Positions 26,980 to 38,201 are shown, numbered from the stretch's first letter. The stretch: 64,000 bases of DNA from Microtetraspora malaysiensis (GCF_001528665.1 NZ_BBYJ01000028.1:1-64000); one strand, 5' to 3'. Notes: generated from the letters alone by a model not told the origin. Made by a program: numbers and translations.

Positions 26980-27376
26980 GCATGCGAAGAGCCGAAGTCG
27001 AACGGCATGATCGTCCAGACGTCGTTGTCCAGCCCGGCCGCCGCGCCGCGGTTGATGAGGTCGGCACCGGTCGAGTCGGGTCCGTTCGGCGTGGTGCCCA
27101 TCGTGATGATCGTCTTGATGCCGGGGTTGTTCGTCTTGACGATCTTCAGGGCGTCGACGACCCGCTGCCGCACGCTCGCGGTGGTGAACTGACCGTGTTG
27201 ACGTAGTCGACGAACCCGGTCCCGGTGTACCCGGTGTGGTTCGTCGCCACCGACGCCTGCGACAGGGTCGCGTTCTCCGCCTGGTACACGGTGGACGCGG
27301 CCGGCGCGGACGGGGCCAGGCAGCCGAGCGATCCGGCCAGGACGACGCTGAGGACGCATGCGGATGACTTGCGCAC
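26980..27376 (-). pseudogene. Chimeric remnant: signal peptide and CBM start joined to a GH18 chitinase fragment
   Basis: From the ATG at 27376 the frame gives a good signal peptide (VLSVVLAGSLGCLAPSAPAAS) and the start of a carbohydrate-binding module (YQAENATLSQASVATNHTGY). At about 27193 the frame breaks. A different frame then reads RQRVVDALKIVKTNNPGIKT and later DVWTIMPFDFG, an internal piece of a glycoside hydrolase family 18 chitinase. The DxxDxDxE catalytic motif and the C-terminal part are missing, and the next gene starts right behind. It looks like a deletion joined a CBM start to a chitinase fragment. Confidence 0.7.
27193..27292. repeat. CBM-coding repeat, copy 1
   Basis: About 100 bp nearly identical to 29037-29136. 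Both encode the segment ATLSQASVATNHTGYTGTGF of a CBM6/35-type module, one in the pseudogene and one in the intact sugar-dehydrogenase gene. The repeat is a likely substrate for recombination. Confidence 0.75.
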
Positions 27377-27445
27377 GTGACACTCCCGCTGGTTGGGGGT
27401 GGTCCGGGTCCCGCACGCGTTCCGTGCGGGACCCGGAGGCGGGTG

Positions 27446-29623
<2,178 letters not shown>

Positions 29624-29706
29624 CGTGACAGCCCTCTCCGCCGGACCGCGCGTTCACGCTCCCCCGAGCGGGCGCAGGTCCAGCTGGTCATGGCGGGGAC
29701 GCAAAG

Positions 29707-29725
29707 GTTAGGAAAGCTTCCTAAC
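29707..29725. promoter_or_regulatory. Palindromic operator upstream of the CBM/sugar dehydrogenase gene
   Basis: GTTAGGAAAGCTTCCTAAC consists of 8-bp arms GTTAGGAA and TTCCTAAC around AGC. It lies 84 bp upstream of the start codon in otherwise GC-rich sequence, at the place expected for a promoter. It is a likely repressor site for carbohydrate control; the cognate regulator is not in the window. Confidence 0.55.
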
Positions 29726-29774
29726 TTTCATTGCCAGGGAACAGCGCGGGCCGTTCGCCGTCAAGGCCCAAATT

Positions 29775-29970
29775 CGCCGGCCTCGACCCGCGGACGACGT
29801 CCGCGATCATCCGCGGCACCCGACGTGAATCACCGCCCGGACGGCCGGGAGCCGTGCCGGTTTGACTTCGAGCACGCTCTAAGGGCGACCCTGGAGACAT
29901 GACGATCCAGGAGGCCGCACGCAGGTCAGGACTGAGCGCGCACACGCTGCGCTACTACGAGCGGATCGGG
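29775..29970. repeat. Long direct repeat, left copy
   Basis: About 196 bp nearly identical to 34551-34747. The last 140 bp are almost exact. It includes the merR upstream region and first 24 codons. The two copies bracket a block of transporter and two-component genes. Confidence 0.85.
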
Positions 29971-29999
29971 CCGTGGACACGCAGTAACACCACCTGAGC
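29899..29999 (+). pseudogene. Truncated merR gene (duplicate of the intact copy at 34676)
   Basis: The first 24 codons ([20 protein letters not shown] and on to ERIG) are identical to the intact MerR gene. After that the frame diverges to PWTRSNTT and stops. Only the first helices of the helix-turn-helix remain, so it cannot act as a regulator. It marks the left junction of the duplicated segment. Confidence 0.85.
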
Positions 30000-30187
30000 A
30001 GGATTTCCGCTAACAGAATTCACCGGAAACCTCTGTATAATTTCTATTGCCCTCCAAGAATGTCAACAGGTGCAGTTGACGCGGAGTCACCGGGTTCGCC
30101 TCCGCCCACTCCGCGGCGCCCGGCCGGCCGACTCTTTCGCGGGCGGTGACCGCGGCGAGGAAGGCGTGAAGTAAACGACGTCGGCCG
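30000..30187. other. AT-richer junction sequence without a gene
   Basis: The segment includes AGAATTCACCGGAAACCTCTGTATAATTTC and is clearly lower in GC than its surroundings. No gene is supported. It forms the left inner border of the block bracketed by the long direct repeat. Confidence 0.4.
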
Positions 30188-30961
30188 TCACGTATCCCGG
30201 CGGCGATACAAGAGCATGACAACGACGATCAGGCCGGTGGTCCAGGCCATGAGAAGCAGCGCACCTTGCGCCGGTGTCACCGCGCTCGCGTTGTCGGCCA
30301 CCGGGAACCACATGGCGAATCCGGCACTGTCCGGAAGGTACTTCGCTGCGGGCGTGTGGTCGCGCAGGAGCGGCCCGGCGATGAAGAAGTACCCCAACAC
30401 GATGACGACCGCCGCGAGAGTCTGACGCACCAGTGCACCGACGGACGCGCTGATCAACGTCGTGAGCGCGAGATAGGCGGTCACACCGCTCAGTGCCGCC
30501 GCGACATGACCCGAAGTCACGGGCGTAGCCGTGTCGCCGAGCACACCAGCCGCGAGCGCGACTCCGGACGCAGCCGTGATCGCTGCCGCGGGAAGCACGA
30601 CGATCGCCAACGTGAGGTGCTTGGCGGTGAGCTGGAGGGCGCGGCGGGGCATCGCGATCAGCGTGGTGCGGATCTGCCCGCCGGTGTACTCGGAGCAGGC
30701 GGCCAGTACACCGAGGATGACGAAGCCGGCTTGCGCGTAGCTGATCGAAGCCAGCCCGATGTCAGTGGCGCTCTTGGTGCCGGTAGAACCGTGCAGACCG
30801 GCGATGGTGAACGCCATGGCGAGGATCAGGTTCACTACCAGAGTGCCTCCGAGCGTGAGCCAGGTCGCTGGAAGAGACACGAGTTTCGACAGCTCCGCCG
30901 CGAGCGCCTGGGCTGCTTCCGGGCCACGAGCGCGCGTCGCCGGCGCGGGAAAGGCGGTCAT
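30188..30961 (-). CDS. ABC-2 type permease protein
   Basis: This is a 257-residue membrane protein with six hydrophobic segments, typical of the ABC-2/lantibiotic-immunity-like permeases. The first segment follows LAAELSKLVSLPATWLTLGG, an N-terminal pattern common in these proteins, and the GGQIRTTLIAMPRR stretch after the second segment is the conserved cytoplasmic coupling loop. Its ATG at 30961 overlaps the stop of the preceding permease gene (ATGA). With a second permease and an ATPase upstream it makes a complete exporter or resistance pump, likely controlled by the adjacent two-component system. Confidence 0.85.
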   Translation of the reverse strand: MTAFPAPATRARGPEAAQALAAELSKLVSLPATWLTLGGTLVVNLILAMAFTIAGLHGSTGTKSATDIGLASISYAQAGFVILGVLAACSEYTGGQIRTTLIAMPRRALQLTAKHLTLAIVVLPAAAITAASGVALAAGVLGDTATPVTSGHVAAALSGVTAYLALTTLISASVGALVRQTLAAVVIVLGYFFIAGPLLRDHTPAAKYLPDSAGFAMWFPVADNASAVTPAQGALLLMAWTTGLIVVVMLLYRRRDT

Positions 30962-31722
30962 GCGTCCCTCCGCGTGAACGCGATGGCGGCGATCACGAGC
31001 AGCACCGCCACCCAGGCGGTCATCACCAGGCCGCCGGTCAGCGGGCTGATCTCGACGGTGTTGTCGGCGAGCTTCCGGATGAACATGCGGACCCCGGCCA
31101 TGTCGGGCAGATAGTTCGCCAGCGGCGTGATCTTGGTGAGCAAGTAGGTGACGGTGACCACCGAGGTGTTCGCGATGAGCACTGCGAGCGGAATGACCCC
31201 GTGGCGGGTGAGCACGGTGATCCCGAAGGCGAGGAGCGCGGTGTACACCCAGTAGCAGACCACGCCCACCAGCCGCGGGACGTCGTCGGCTCCCAGCGTC
31301 AGGGCGTGCGCGCCGAGTACCACCCGTACGACGCCCATGGTCGTCGCCGCAGCGATGATCGCGAGTAGCGCGGCGGCGATTGCGATCGCGGAGATTTTCG
31401 TGAGCAGGAATCGGAGGCGGGAGGGGACGACGGTCAGGCTGGTGGTGATCTGGCGCCCGCCGCCGGATTCCTCGCTCTCGGTGAAGTACTCGCTGCTGAT
31501 ACCGACGACGCCGAGGATGATCGCTCCGACCACGCCGAAAGCCAGCTCCTGATAGCCCGTGTCGACCCCGGGGACCGTCCCGGCGCCGCGGGTGATCGCG
31601 CCAAGGGTTGCGGAAGCGGTGATTCCGGCGATCACGCTCGGCACGAGCACCCCGACCGCGGTCGCGATCCACACCGTCGGCAATGAGGCGAGCTTCCATG
31701 CCTCTGCCGCGAGCGCCCTCAT
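30958..31722 (-). CDS. ABC-2 type permease protein
   Basis: This is a 254-residue membrane protein with six hydrophobic segments, paralogous in layout to the permease encoded next. It starts MRALAAEAWKLASLPTVWIA and has the coupling loop ESGGGRQITTSLTVVPSRLR. Both ends overlap neighbouring genes by 4 nt: its ATG lies in the stop of the ATPase gene and its stop in the start of the next permease. The pair would form the two halves of the membrane channel. Codon use is less GC-biased than in the surrounding chromosome. Confidence 0.85.
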   Translation of the reverse strand: MRALAAEAWKLASLPTVWIATAVGVLVPSVIAGITASATLGAITRGAGTVPGVDTGYQELAFGVVGAIILGVVGISSEYFTESEESGGGRQITTSLTVVPSRLRFLLTKISAIAIAAALLAIIAAATTMGVVRVVLGAHALTLGADDVPRLVGVVCYWVYTALLAFGITVLTRHGVIPLAVLIANTSVVTVTYLLTKITPLANYLPDMAGVRMFIRKLADNTVEISPLTGGLVMTAWVAVLLVIAAIAFTRRDA

Positions 31723-32429
31723 GGCGCACCGCTGGTGGTGAGGGCGAAGAACGCGTCCTCCAGAGTGCGGTGTGCGCCGACGACCTCGTCGAGGGTGCCG
31801 TCCGCGACGACCCTGCCCTCGTTGATGACAACGACGTCGTCCACCGTCTCCGCGAGCTCTCCCATCAGGTGGCTGGAGAGCAGCACGGTTCGGCCGGATG
31901 CGGCGCGTTCGCGAAGGAAGGTCCTGATCCACCGGATGCCGTCCGGGTCCAGCCCGTTCACCGGCTCGTCCAGGATCAGAATCTCGGGGTCTCCGAGCAG
32001 CGCCGTCGCCAGCCCGAGGCGACGCCCCATGCCCAGCGAGTAACTGCCGACCCGCTTCGACGCGGCGTTCGTCAGGCCGACGATCTCGAGCACCTCGTCG
32101 ACGCGCGCACGGTGCAATCCCGCAGAGCGGGCCACCCACCGCAGGTGCGCCCGGCCCGTCCGCGCACGGTGCGCGCCGGAGCCGTCCAGCATGGCCCCGA
32201 CCGTTGCGAGCGGGTCACGAAGTTGTACAAACGGGACAGAGTCGATAAGCGCCGTGCCGGAGGTCGCCCGATCCAGGCCCAGCAGAATGCGCAGCGTGGA
32301 GCTTTTGCCCGCCCCGTTTGGGCCGAGAAACCCGGTCACTCTTCCAGGGCGGGCCTGGAAGCTGATGCCGGCCAGGATCTCTTTGGAGCCTCGCCTCTTG
32401 ACGAGGTCGTCGATTGTAATCACGTTCAC
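31719..32429 (-). CDS. ABC transporter ATP-binding protein
   Basis: This is a 236-residue ABC ATPase: Walker A GPNGAGKSST, a signature in VGSYSLGMGRRLGLATALL (LSGGQ replaced by YSLGM as in many bacteriocin/antibiotic ABC-2 ATPases), Walker B EILILDEPVNGLD, and the H-loop His in LSSHLMGE. It energises the two permeases encoded downstream by overlapping genes. The GTG at 32429 is assumed as start since the fold begins there; another GTG lies at 32423. It is divergent from a sensor kinase gene. Confidence 0.87.
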   Translation of the reverse strand: MNVITIDDLVKRRGSKEILAGISFQARPGRVTGFLGPNGAGKSSTLRILLGLDRATSGTALIDSVPFVQLRDPLATVGAMLDGSGAHRARTGRAHLRWVARSAGLHRARVDEVLEIVGLTNAASKRVGSYSLGMGRRLGLATALLGDPEILILDEPVNGLDPDGIRWIRTFLRERAASGRTVLLSSHLMGELAETVDDVVVINEGRVVADGTLDEVVGAHRTLEDAFFALTTSGAP

Positions 32430-32557
32430 ATCTGAACTCGGAGCACGGCCTCCGGTCCATCGGGCTGAAGACCGGATTTTGTCTCGCCGGCTCGGACCCA
32501 GGACCCTCGGACCCTGGACCGATGCTCCGTTCACGGACGATTCCCTAGACTTGCGGG

Positions 32558-33412
32558 ATGGCGGTAGGCGAAGCACTTCCGAGACGCAGGCGGCGAGTCT
32601 GGCCACCGGCCATCGCTATTCACGTCGTGCTCTTACTCGCCCTTCTCGCAGTCGGCCGCGAAGGCACTACCGCAGTCGTCCTCCCAGTCGTCATCGCCGC
32701 GCTGGCGTTGACGGTCACCCTGTGGGCGCTGTTTCGTGCGCGCCGACAGCGGATCGCGTACGAAGCGCGGCTCACAGCGTGGGCCGCCGAACGCGCGGCA
32801 CAGGCCGAACGACTCAGAATCGCTCGCGAACTGCACGACATCGTCTCCCACGGCCTCGGCCTGATCACCGTTCGGGCGAGCACGGCACGCTATCCCGGCG
32901 CGGCCGACGACAGCTCGGCGGCGCTGTCGGATATCGAGCGCATCGGACGGCAGACCACGACGGAGCTACGCCGTATGCTCAACGTGCTGCGTGACTCGAC
33001 CGGCACGGCAGCACCTCTGCGGCCCGCGGAATCTCTCCACGACCTGCCGGCCATCATCGAGGATGCCGAGAGGGCAGGCCCAACCGTCAATCTCGAACTC
33101 GGCGAAATCGACGACGTCAGCCCCGGGGCGCAACTCGCTGTCTGCTCCATGGTGCGTGAAGCGCTCACGAACACCGCCCGGCACGCTGGACCCACCACCG
33201 CCAACGTGCACGTCCGTCGCGACGGCGACTGGATCGTCACGAGCGTCTGGGACGAGGGCCCCGTGGACGGATGGACCCCTCACCCGGGAGCCGGGCATGG
33301 GATCGAGGGGCTCAGGGAACGCGTCACCGCGATCGGCGGGACCTTTCAAGCCGAGCACGTCGAGAACGGGTTCCGGGTCACTGCCCGTATTCCTGAGGCC
33401 CGAATGTCATGA
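32558..33412 (+). CDS. DesK-type sensor histidine kinase
   Basis: This is a 284-residue kinase, short for the family. It has two membrane segments (residues 15-60), HisKA_3 with phosphoacceptor His in RIARELHDIVSHGLGLI, and a HATPase_c domain (VREALTNTARHAG, GHGIEGLRERVTAIGG). It is translationally coupled to the next gene (ATGA). Located divergent to an ABC exporter, it is likely a sensor of the compound handled by that exporter, as in Bce/Lia-like resistance modules, though that is an inference. Confidence 0.88.
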   Translation: MAVGEALPRRRRRVWPPAIAIHVVLLLALLAVGREGTTAVVLPVVIAALALTVTLWALFRARRQRIAYEARLTAWAAERAAQAERLRIARELHDIVSHGLGLITVRASTARYPGAADDSSAALSDIERIGRQTTTELRRMLNVLRDSTGTAAPLRPAESLHDLPAIIEDAERAGPTVNLELGEIDDVSPGAQLAVCSMVREALTNTARHAGPTTANVHVRRDGDWIVTSVWDEGPVDGWTPHPGAGHGIEGLRERVTAIGGTFQAEHVENGFRVTARIPEARMS

Positions 33413-34083
33413 ATGACCGCGGAACCCGAATTCGCGTCGTCATCGCCGACGACCAGCCGTTGCTGCGCCACAGCCTCGCCGCTGTCATCAACGCCAATCA
33501 CGATATGACGGTGGTCGGCGAGGCGGGCACAGGCGATGAGGTTGTCAGGCTGAGCGCCGAGCTGCGTCCCGACGTCGTGCTCATGGACATTCGAATGCCG
33601 GGCACCGATGGAATCGCGGCAACCCGCCAGATCACGGCCAACGCAGGCATTGAACCAGTGAAGGTCATCGTTCTCACGATGTTCGAGCTTGACGAGTATG
33701 TCCGCGCGGCTCTCCAGGCCGGTGCCAGCGGCTTCCTCCTCAAGGACTCTCACCCCGACAAACTCCTCGATGCGATCCGCCGAACTCATCAAGGCGAATC
33801 ACTGTTTGCCCCGAAAGTCCTCACCCGCCTCATCGAGGCCTACGTTGCCCAGCCCACAGGGGCGAGGCCGGCGAGGCTGGACGCACTCACCGAGCGGGAG
33901 ACCGAGGTCCTCACCTTGGTCGGTCACGGGCTCTCCAACGACGAAATCGCGGCGCGGCTCACGATCTCGATCAAGACCGTCAAGACACATATCGGCAACC
34001 TGTTGAGCAAACTCCAGGCCCGCGATCGCACGCACCTCGTCATCGCGGCCTACGAGGGCAACCTCGTCCGGTCGACGCGCTGA
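33409..34083 (+). CDS. NarL/LuxR-type response regulator
   Basis: This is a 224-residue regulator. The receiver domain has VVIADDQ, the phosphoacceptor in DVVLMDIRMPG and Lys in GFLLKDSHPDK; the LuxR helix-turn-helix is LTERETEVLTLVGHGLSNDEIAARLTISIKTVKTHIGNLLSKL. It pairs with the kinase whose stop overlaps its start. The expected target is the divergent ABC transporter operon. Confidence 0.92.
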   Translation: MNDRGTRIRVVIADDQPLLRHSLAAVINANHDMTVVGEAGTGDEVVRLSAELRPDVVLMDIRMPGTDGIAATRQITANAGIEPVKVIVLTMFELDEYVRAALQAGASGFLLKDSHPDKLLDAIRRTHQGESLFAPKVLTRLIEAYVAQPTGARPARLDALTERETEVLTLVGHGLSNDEIAARLTISIKTVKTHIGNLLSKLQARDRTHLVIAAYEGNLVRSTR

Positions 34084-34206
34084 GTCGAGCGCCGCCACCT
34101 AAGATCAAGATCTTTCAGGCGGCTGCCGAGGATGCGTCCCCAGTGGCGGACTCGATCGGCGTGTGGTGCGCGGACGTACCCGGTGCTCGGCCGCCGACGC
34201 GCGAAA

Positions 34207-34275
34207 TCAGTCGGCGAGGAGTTGGTTGTGAGCCAGCTCCCGGTAGAGCGGGCTCACCTTGAGCACGCTGGCAAT
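34207..34275 (-). pseudogene. Fragment resembling the C terminus of an ABC transporter
   Basis: The minus strand reads VLKVSPLYRELAHNQLLAD then stop, similar to the last residues of fused ABC exporter proteins. No more of the gene is present. Support is limited to this short phrase. Confidence 0.3.
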
Positions 34276-34380
34276 TCGTGGGTTCCGACCGCCGGACCCC
34301 GGCCATTAGCGGAGGGCCGCCACCGGGTGGGTGGCCAGGGCCGTGCATGCGGTAGAGGCGGCTGCTCGACTCCAGGGGCT

Positions 34381-34549
34381 CGGCCACCTGATGTCGCCCA
34401 GCCACGTGATCCAGGCGACGCTGGCCCACCCCGGCACGACGAGGCGCGCGGGGTGGCCGTGGTCGGGCGGTAGCGGCCTGCCGTTCATCTCGTAGGCCAC
34501 CAGCACGTCGTCCGGAGCCTTGGCCACGGGGAGCAGCGCCCCGAGATTC
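34381..34549 (-). pseudogene. Fragment of a sulfite-oxidase-type molybdopterin oxidoreductase
   Basis: The minus strand reads APDDVLVAYEMNGRPLPPDH followed by HPARLVVPGWASVAWITWLGDI, a well-conserved internal segment of the sulfite oxidase molybdopterin domain. Its 5' end meets the right copy of the long direct repeat at 34551, and it fades downstream. The gene is otherwise absent, so the fragment marks a recombination junction. Confidence 0.65.
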
Positions 34550-34550
34550 T

Positions 34551-34747
34551 CGCCGGCCTCGACCCGCCGGACGACGTCCGCGACCACCCGCGGCGCCCGA
34601 CGTGAATCACCGCCCGGACGGCCGGGAGCCGTGCCGGTTTGACTTCGAGCACGCTCTAAGGGCGACCCTGGAGACATGACGATCCAGGAGGCCGCACGCA
34701 GGTCAGGACTGAGCGCGCACACGCTGCGCTACTACGAGCGGATCGGG
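34551..34747. repeat. Long direct repeat, right copy
   Basis: The counterpart of 29775-29970, differing by a few substitutions and one 1-nt indel in the first 60 bp. It begins where the sulfite-oxidase fragment ends and runs into the intact merR gene. Confidence 0.85.
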
Positions 34748-35026
34748 CTCATCCACGCCGTCGACAGGAACGGCCGCGGGCACCGCGACTACGACGAGCG
34801 GGACCTCGAATGGCTCGCCTTCCTCACCAGATTGCGCTCCACCGGTATGTCGATCGCCGACATGTGCCGCTACGCCCAGTTGCTCCGCGCGGGCGCGCAC
34901 ACCGCCGAGGAGCGCCGCCGGATGCTGGAACGGCACCGCGAGAAGGTCGCGGCCAGGATCGCCGAACTCACCCAGGACCTGTCGGCCCTGGACTACAAGA
35001 TCAAGACTTACCGGGAGACAACATGA
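34676..35026 (+). CDS. MerR-family transcriptional regulator
   Basis: This is a 116-residue MerR-type protein: N-terminal winged helix ([54 protein letters not shown]) and a C-terminal dimerisation helix ([20 protein letters not shown]). There are no metal-binding Cys, so it belongs to the organic-ligand or redox group often adjacent to aldo-keto reductases. Its stop overlaps the start of such a gene (ATGA). A truncated duplicate of its 5' end lies at 29899. Confidence 0.9.
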   Translation: MTIQEAARRSGLSAHTLRYYERIGLIHAVDRNGRGHRDYDERDLEWLAFLTRLRSTGMSIADMCRYAQLLRAGAHTAEERRRMLERHREKVAARIAELTQDLSALDYKIKTYRETT

Positions 35027-35997
35027 TCAAGCGCACCCTCGGGAAGAGCGGCCTGGAAGTCTCGGCACTCGGCCTCGGCTGCATGGGCATGTCGGAGTTC
35101 TACGGCCCGGCCGACGAGAAGGAGTCGATCGCCGTCATCCACCGGGCACTCGACCTGGGCCTGAACTTCCTCGACACGGCCGACATGTACGGCACCGGGC
35201 ACAACGAGGACCTCGTCGGCCGGGCGATCAGGGACCGCAGGGACGAGGTCGTGCTGGCCACCAAGTTCGGCATCAGGCGCGACGGAAACGCCCGCTCCAT
35301 CGACAACACGCCGGAGTACATCAGGGCCGCATGCGACGCCTCCCTCCGGCGGCTCGGCGTCGACCGCATCGACCTGTACTACATGCACCGCCGAAACCCC
35401 GACGTGCCCGTCGAGGAGTCCGTCGGCGCCATGTCCGAGCTCGTACGGCAGGGCAAGGTCAGGCACCTGGGCCTGTCGGAGGTGAGCGCGGAGACGCTGC
35501 GCAGGGCGAACGCCGTCCACCCGATCGCCGCCCTGCAGAGCGAGTACTCCCTGTTCACCCGAGGCTTGGAGGAGGAGATCCTGCCCACCGCGCGCGAATT
35601 GGGCGTCGGGCTTGTGGCCTACTCCCCGATCAGCCGCGGCATCCTCACCGGCACCGTCCCTCCGGCCGATCAGCTTCCCGACGACGACTTCCGCAAGTGG
35701 ACACCGCGCAACCAGGGCGAGAACGCCGCGCGCAACGCCGCCCTGGTCACCGAGGTCCGGAAGATCGCCGAGGCGGCCGGCATCACCCCGGCTCAGCTGT
35801 CCCTGGCGTGGCTGCTCGCGCAGGGTGACGACATCGTGCCGATCCCGGGCACCAAGCGGCTCCGCTACCTGGAGGAGAACGCCGCGGCCGCCGGCATCAC
35901 GCTGACGCCGGACCAGCTCACCGCGCTGGAGTCGGCCGTACCCGCCGACGCGGTACGCGGCGCACGCTACGCGGACATGAGCAGCCTCGAGGCCTGA
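35023..35997 (+). CDS. Aldo/keto reductase
   Basis: This is a 324-residue NADPH-dependent aldo-keto reductase. It starts [20 protein letters not shown] and has the catalytic tetrad region: Asp in FLDTADMYG, Tyr in the same DMYG, Lys in LATKFGI and His in YYMHRRNP. The cofactor site includes [15 protein letters not shown]. It reduces aldehydes or ketones; closest in pattern to the YajO/general stress type. Start overlaps merR stop, so the regulator and enzyme are one operon. Confidence 0.92.
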   Translation: MIKRTLGKSGLEVSALGLGCMGMSEFYGPADEKESIAVIHRALDLGLNFLDTADMYGTGHNEDLVGRAIRDRRDEVVLATKFGIRRDGNARSIDNTPEYIRAACDASLRRLGVDRIDLYYMHRRNPDVPVEESVGAMSELVRQGKVRHLGLSEVSAETLRRANAVHPIAALQSEYSLFTRGLEEEILPTARELGVGLVAYSPISRGILTGTVPPADQLPDDDFRKWTPRNQGENAARNAALVTEVRKIAEAAGITPAQLSLAWLLAQGDDIVPIPGTKRLRYLEENAAAAGITLTPDQLTALESAVPADAVRGARYADMSSLEA

Positions 35998-36276
35998 GCG
36001 ACGACGGCCCCGCGGCCTGCCTTCTCCGAGGCGGCGGGGCCACACCCCACGAGGCGGATCAGCCGGCCGTGGTCCGCTCGATCGCGGCGCGGACCCGCTC
36101 GGCGAACTCGGGCTCGAAGTGCGGCGCGCCGCATCGCCTTGGCGCGCCGCTGAGGCGCGCCACACCCCCTTCGAGATCACCACGACCGCCGTCAGGAGCA
36201 CCACTCACCGAATTCGACCTTCTACGCGGCCGCGTCTGGCTTACTGTTGATCCTCACTTGTAGTGAGGAGGACGTT
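35998..36276. other. Intergenic region with a gene-end fragment
   Basis: A terminator-like GC-rich stretch follows the reductase gene (GGCCCCGCGGCC, then GGCGGGGCC). At 36059-36135 the minus strand reads APHFEPEFAERVRAAIERTT and stops, which looks like the tail of a lost gene. The 3' end carries the ribosome binding site GAGGAGG (36264-36270) of the next gene. Confidence 0.45.
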
Positions 36277-36840
36277 TTGTCGCGACTTGAGTCCCCGGTG
36301 TTGGCAGAGGAAACCGCCCCGATACCGCTTCAGCGAAACCGAGTCCGTTCGCGCACGAAGGTCATCATCACGGCCATGGCCATAGTTGTCGCGGCGGCAG
36401 CCGGCTGGGCCTATTCCGTCATCTCACAGCCCGGTGAAACCACCGGCGGCGTCGTCGCCGCGGATGTCCCCAAGATCGATGGTGTTGAAGTACGTTACGT
36501 TCCCGATGGTCTCGGCCGGCCGGAGAGCCTTCCTGCTTCCGTCGCCGGCCTCAGTGGGATGGCGCTTCGCTGGCAGGACAGCGACGGCCTTCGGACGGTG
36601 CAGGTGTCCGTCTACCGGTCGAGCAAGATACGCGGCGCCATGGACATTCTCGCGATGAATGTCATGCGGAGTCCTGTCGAGCCCAGGAAGGACAGTGATC
36701 CGGTGATCTCCGAGGACCGCACAGACATGATGTGGCTGATAGATCGCGGACTGCTGGTCAGGGTCACCACGTCCGAGTTGGCGAACGATGCGCTCGAACT
36801 GATCACCCGAGGACTTCATGTCGCGAAGGCCCCCGCGTAG
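36277..36840 (+). CDS. Membrane-anchored protein of unknown function, TTG start
   Basis: This is a 187-residue protein beginning at TTG 36277, chosen because GAGGAGG ends 6 nt before it; an upstream ATG at 36247 lies before the ribosome binding site. A hydrophilic N-terminal part with basic residues (RNRVRSRTK) precedes one membrane segment (VIITAMAIVVAAAAGWAYSV, about residues 30-50). The remaining 135 residues are outside the cell if the positive-inside rule holds. The layout resembles small single-span proteins linked to sigma or anti-sigma genes, but no such partner is adjacent and no family was recognised. Confidence 0.6.
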   Translation: MSRLESPVLAEETAPIPLQRNRVRSRTKVIITAMAIVVAAAAGWAYSVISQPGETTGGVVAADVPKIDGVEVRYVPDGLGRPESLPASVAGLSGMALRWQDSDGLRTVQVSVYRSSKIRGAMDILAMNVMRSPVEPRKDSDPVISEDRTDMMWLIDRGLLVRVTTSELANDALELITRGLHVAKAPA

Positions 36841-37067
36841 AGAGGGCCACGTCTCTCCGGTGGATCAACCGACGCCACCGCACCAACCAGGTCTGCAACG
36901 GCCTCGATCACTTCCCCGGTCCGCCACGGCCGGATCTTCCCCGGGCCGGGGAGGCTTCTTCGCTCTCCCGCCTCCTTCTCCGGTCGTAGGCCGGGTTGGC
37001 CCGCAGGCCAACAGCCCTCCTCCCCTTGGATGACAGGCGCCCGGGAGAGATCGGGTTAGCTTCGTTC

Positions 37068-38201
37068 ATGACCTACTGGATCCGCCTGCGATCCCGGCAC
37101 CGGGTCGCTCTCGATGTCGCGGGCGCGGCGCTGACCTGCGCGATCATGCTGCTGATCGGCCAGGGCAACCTCCTGTCGCAGGCGGTCGGCGCGGTGGTGG
37201 CGCTGGTGACGATCGCCCGGCGCCGCCGGCCGGTCGGCGTCCTGGTCGTGGTGACTGCGGGCACGCTGGCGCTGCTCGTCTCCGGGACGCTGAGCGGCTA
37301 CCCGCCGATCCCGATGGTGCTGGCGATGCACACCATGACCGTCACCCGCGACAGGCGACAGGCCGCCGCCCTCGCCGGAACGGTGACCGTGGTGCTGCTG
37401 GTGGCGGGGGTGGCGGTGCGGCAACCGGTCAGCGAGCTGACGCGCGACATCGAACTGGTGGTGCCGGGGCTGCTGACCGGGGAGCTGGCACGTGCCCGGC
37501 AGGCGTACCTCGCCGGGCTGGCCACGCTCGAACGGCAACGCACGCGGGCGCTGCTGACCGCCGAGCGGATGCGCATCGCCCGCGAGCTGCACGACGTGGT
37601 CGCGCACGGGCTGAGTGTGATGACCATGCAGGCGGGCGCCGCCCTCCACACGCCACAGCATGAGGCGGTGTTGCGCGAGACGCTGGGGTCCATCGAGATG
37701 ACGGGGCGGGCGGCGATGACGGAGGTACGGCGGTTGCTGCAGGTGCTGCGCGAGGAGCCGGACGGTACGGCGGCGGCCCCCGAGCTGGCCCCGATGCCCG
37801 GCCTGGCCGGGCTCGGCTCGCTGATCGCCCGGACGGCGCAGGCCGGGGTCGAGGTGGAGCTGCGGACCCACGGGCATCCCCGCCCCCTGCCGGCGGGGGC
37901 GGACCTGGTCGCCTACCGGGTCGTCCAGGAGGCGCTCACCAACATCATCAAGCATACGGGCACCGGCAGCGGCACGGTGCTGGTCGGGTACGAACCGGAC
38001 GCGGTGCTGCTGGACATCACCAACCCCCCGCCACCGCCTGGCCGTACGCTCCGGATCCCGCCCGCCGACGGCGGGCACGGGCTGACGGGCATGCGCGAGC
38101 GGGTCGCCCTGTACGGCGGGTCACTGCGGGCGGGACCGCTGCCCGGCGGCGGCTACGCCGTCACCGCGCATCTGCCGATCCCCGCGAAGGCGGTGTCGTG
38201 A
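37068..38201 (+). CDS. DesK-type sensor histidine kinase
   Basis: This is a 377-residue kinase. About five membrane segments in the first 140 residues are followed by the phosphoacceptor His in MRIARELHDVVAHGLSVMTM and a HATPase_c domain (VQEALTNIIKHTG, GHGLTGMRERVALYGG). Its stop overlaps the GTG start of the response regulator gene. The start at the ATG 37068 lies just before the first membrane segment. The signal is unknown. Confidence 0.9.
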   Translation: MTYWIRLRSRHRVALDVAGAALTCAIMLLIGQGNLLSQAVGAVVALVTIARRRRPVGVLVVVTAGTLALLVSGTLSGYPPIPMVLAMHTMTVTRDRRQAAALAGTVTVVLLVAGVAVRQPVSELTRDIELVVPGLLTGELARARQAYLAGLATLERQRTRALLTAERMRIARELHDVVAHGLSVMTMQAGAALHTPQHEAVLRETLGSIEMTGRAAMTEVRRLLQVLREEPDGTAAAPELAPMPGLAGLGSLIARTAQAGVEVELRTHGHPRPLPAGADLVAYRVVQEALTNIIKHTGTGSGTVLVGYEPDAVLLDITNPPPPPGRTLRIPPADGGHGLTGMRERVALYGGSLRAGPLPGGGYAVTAHLPIPAKAVS

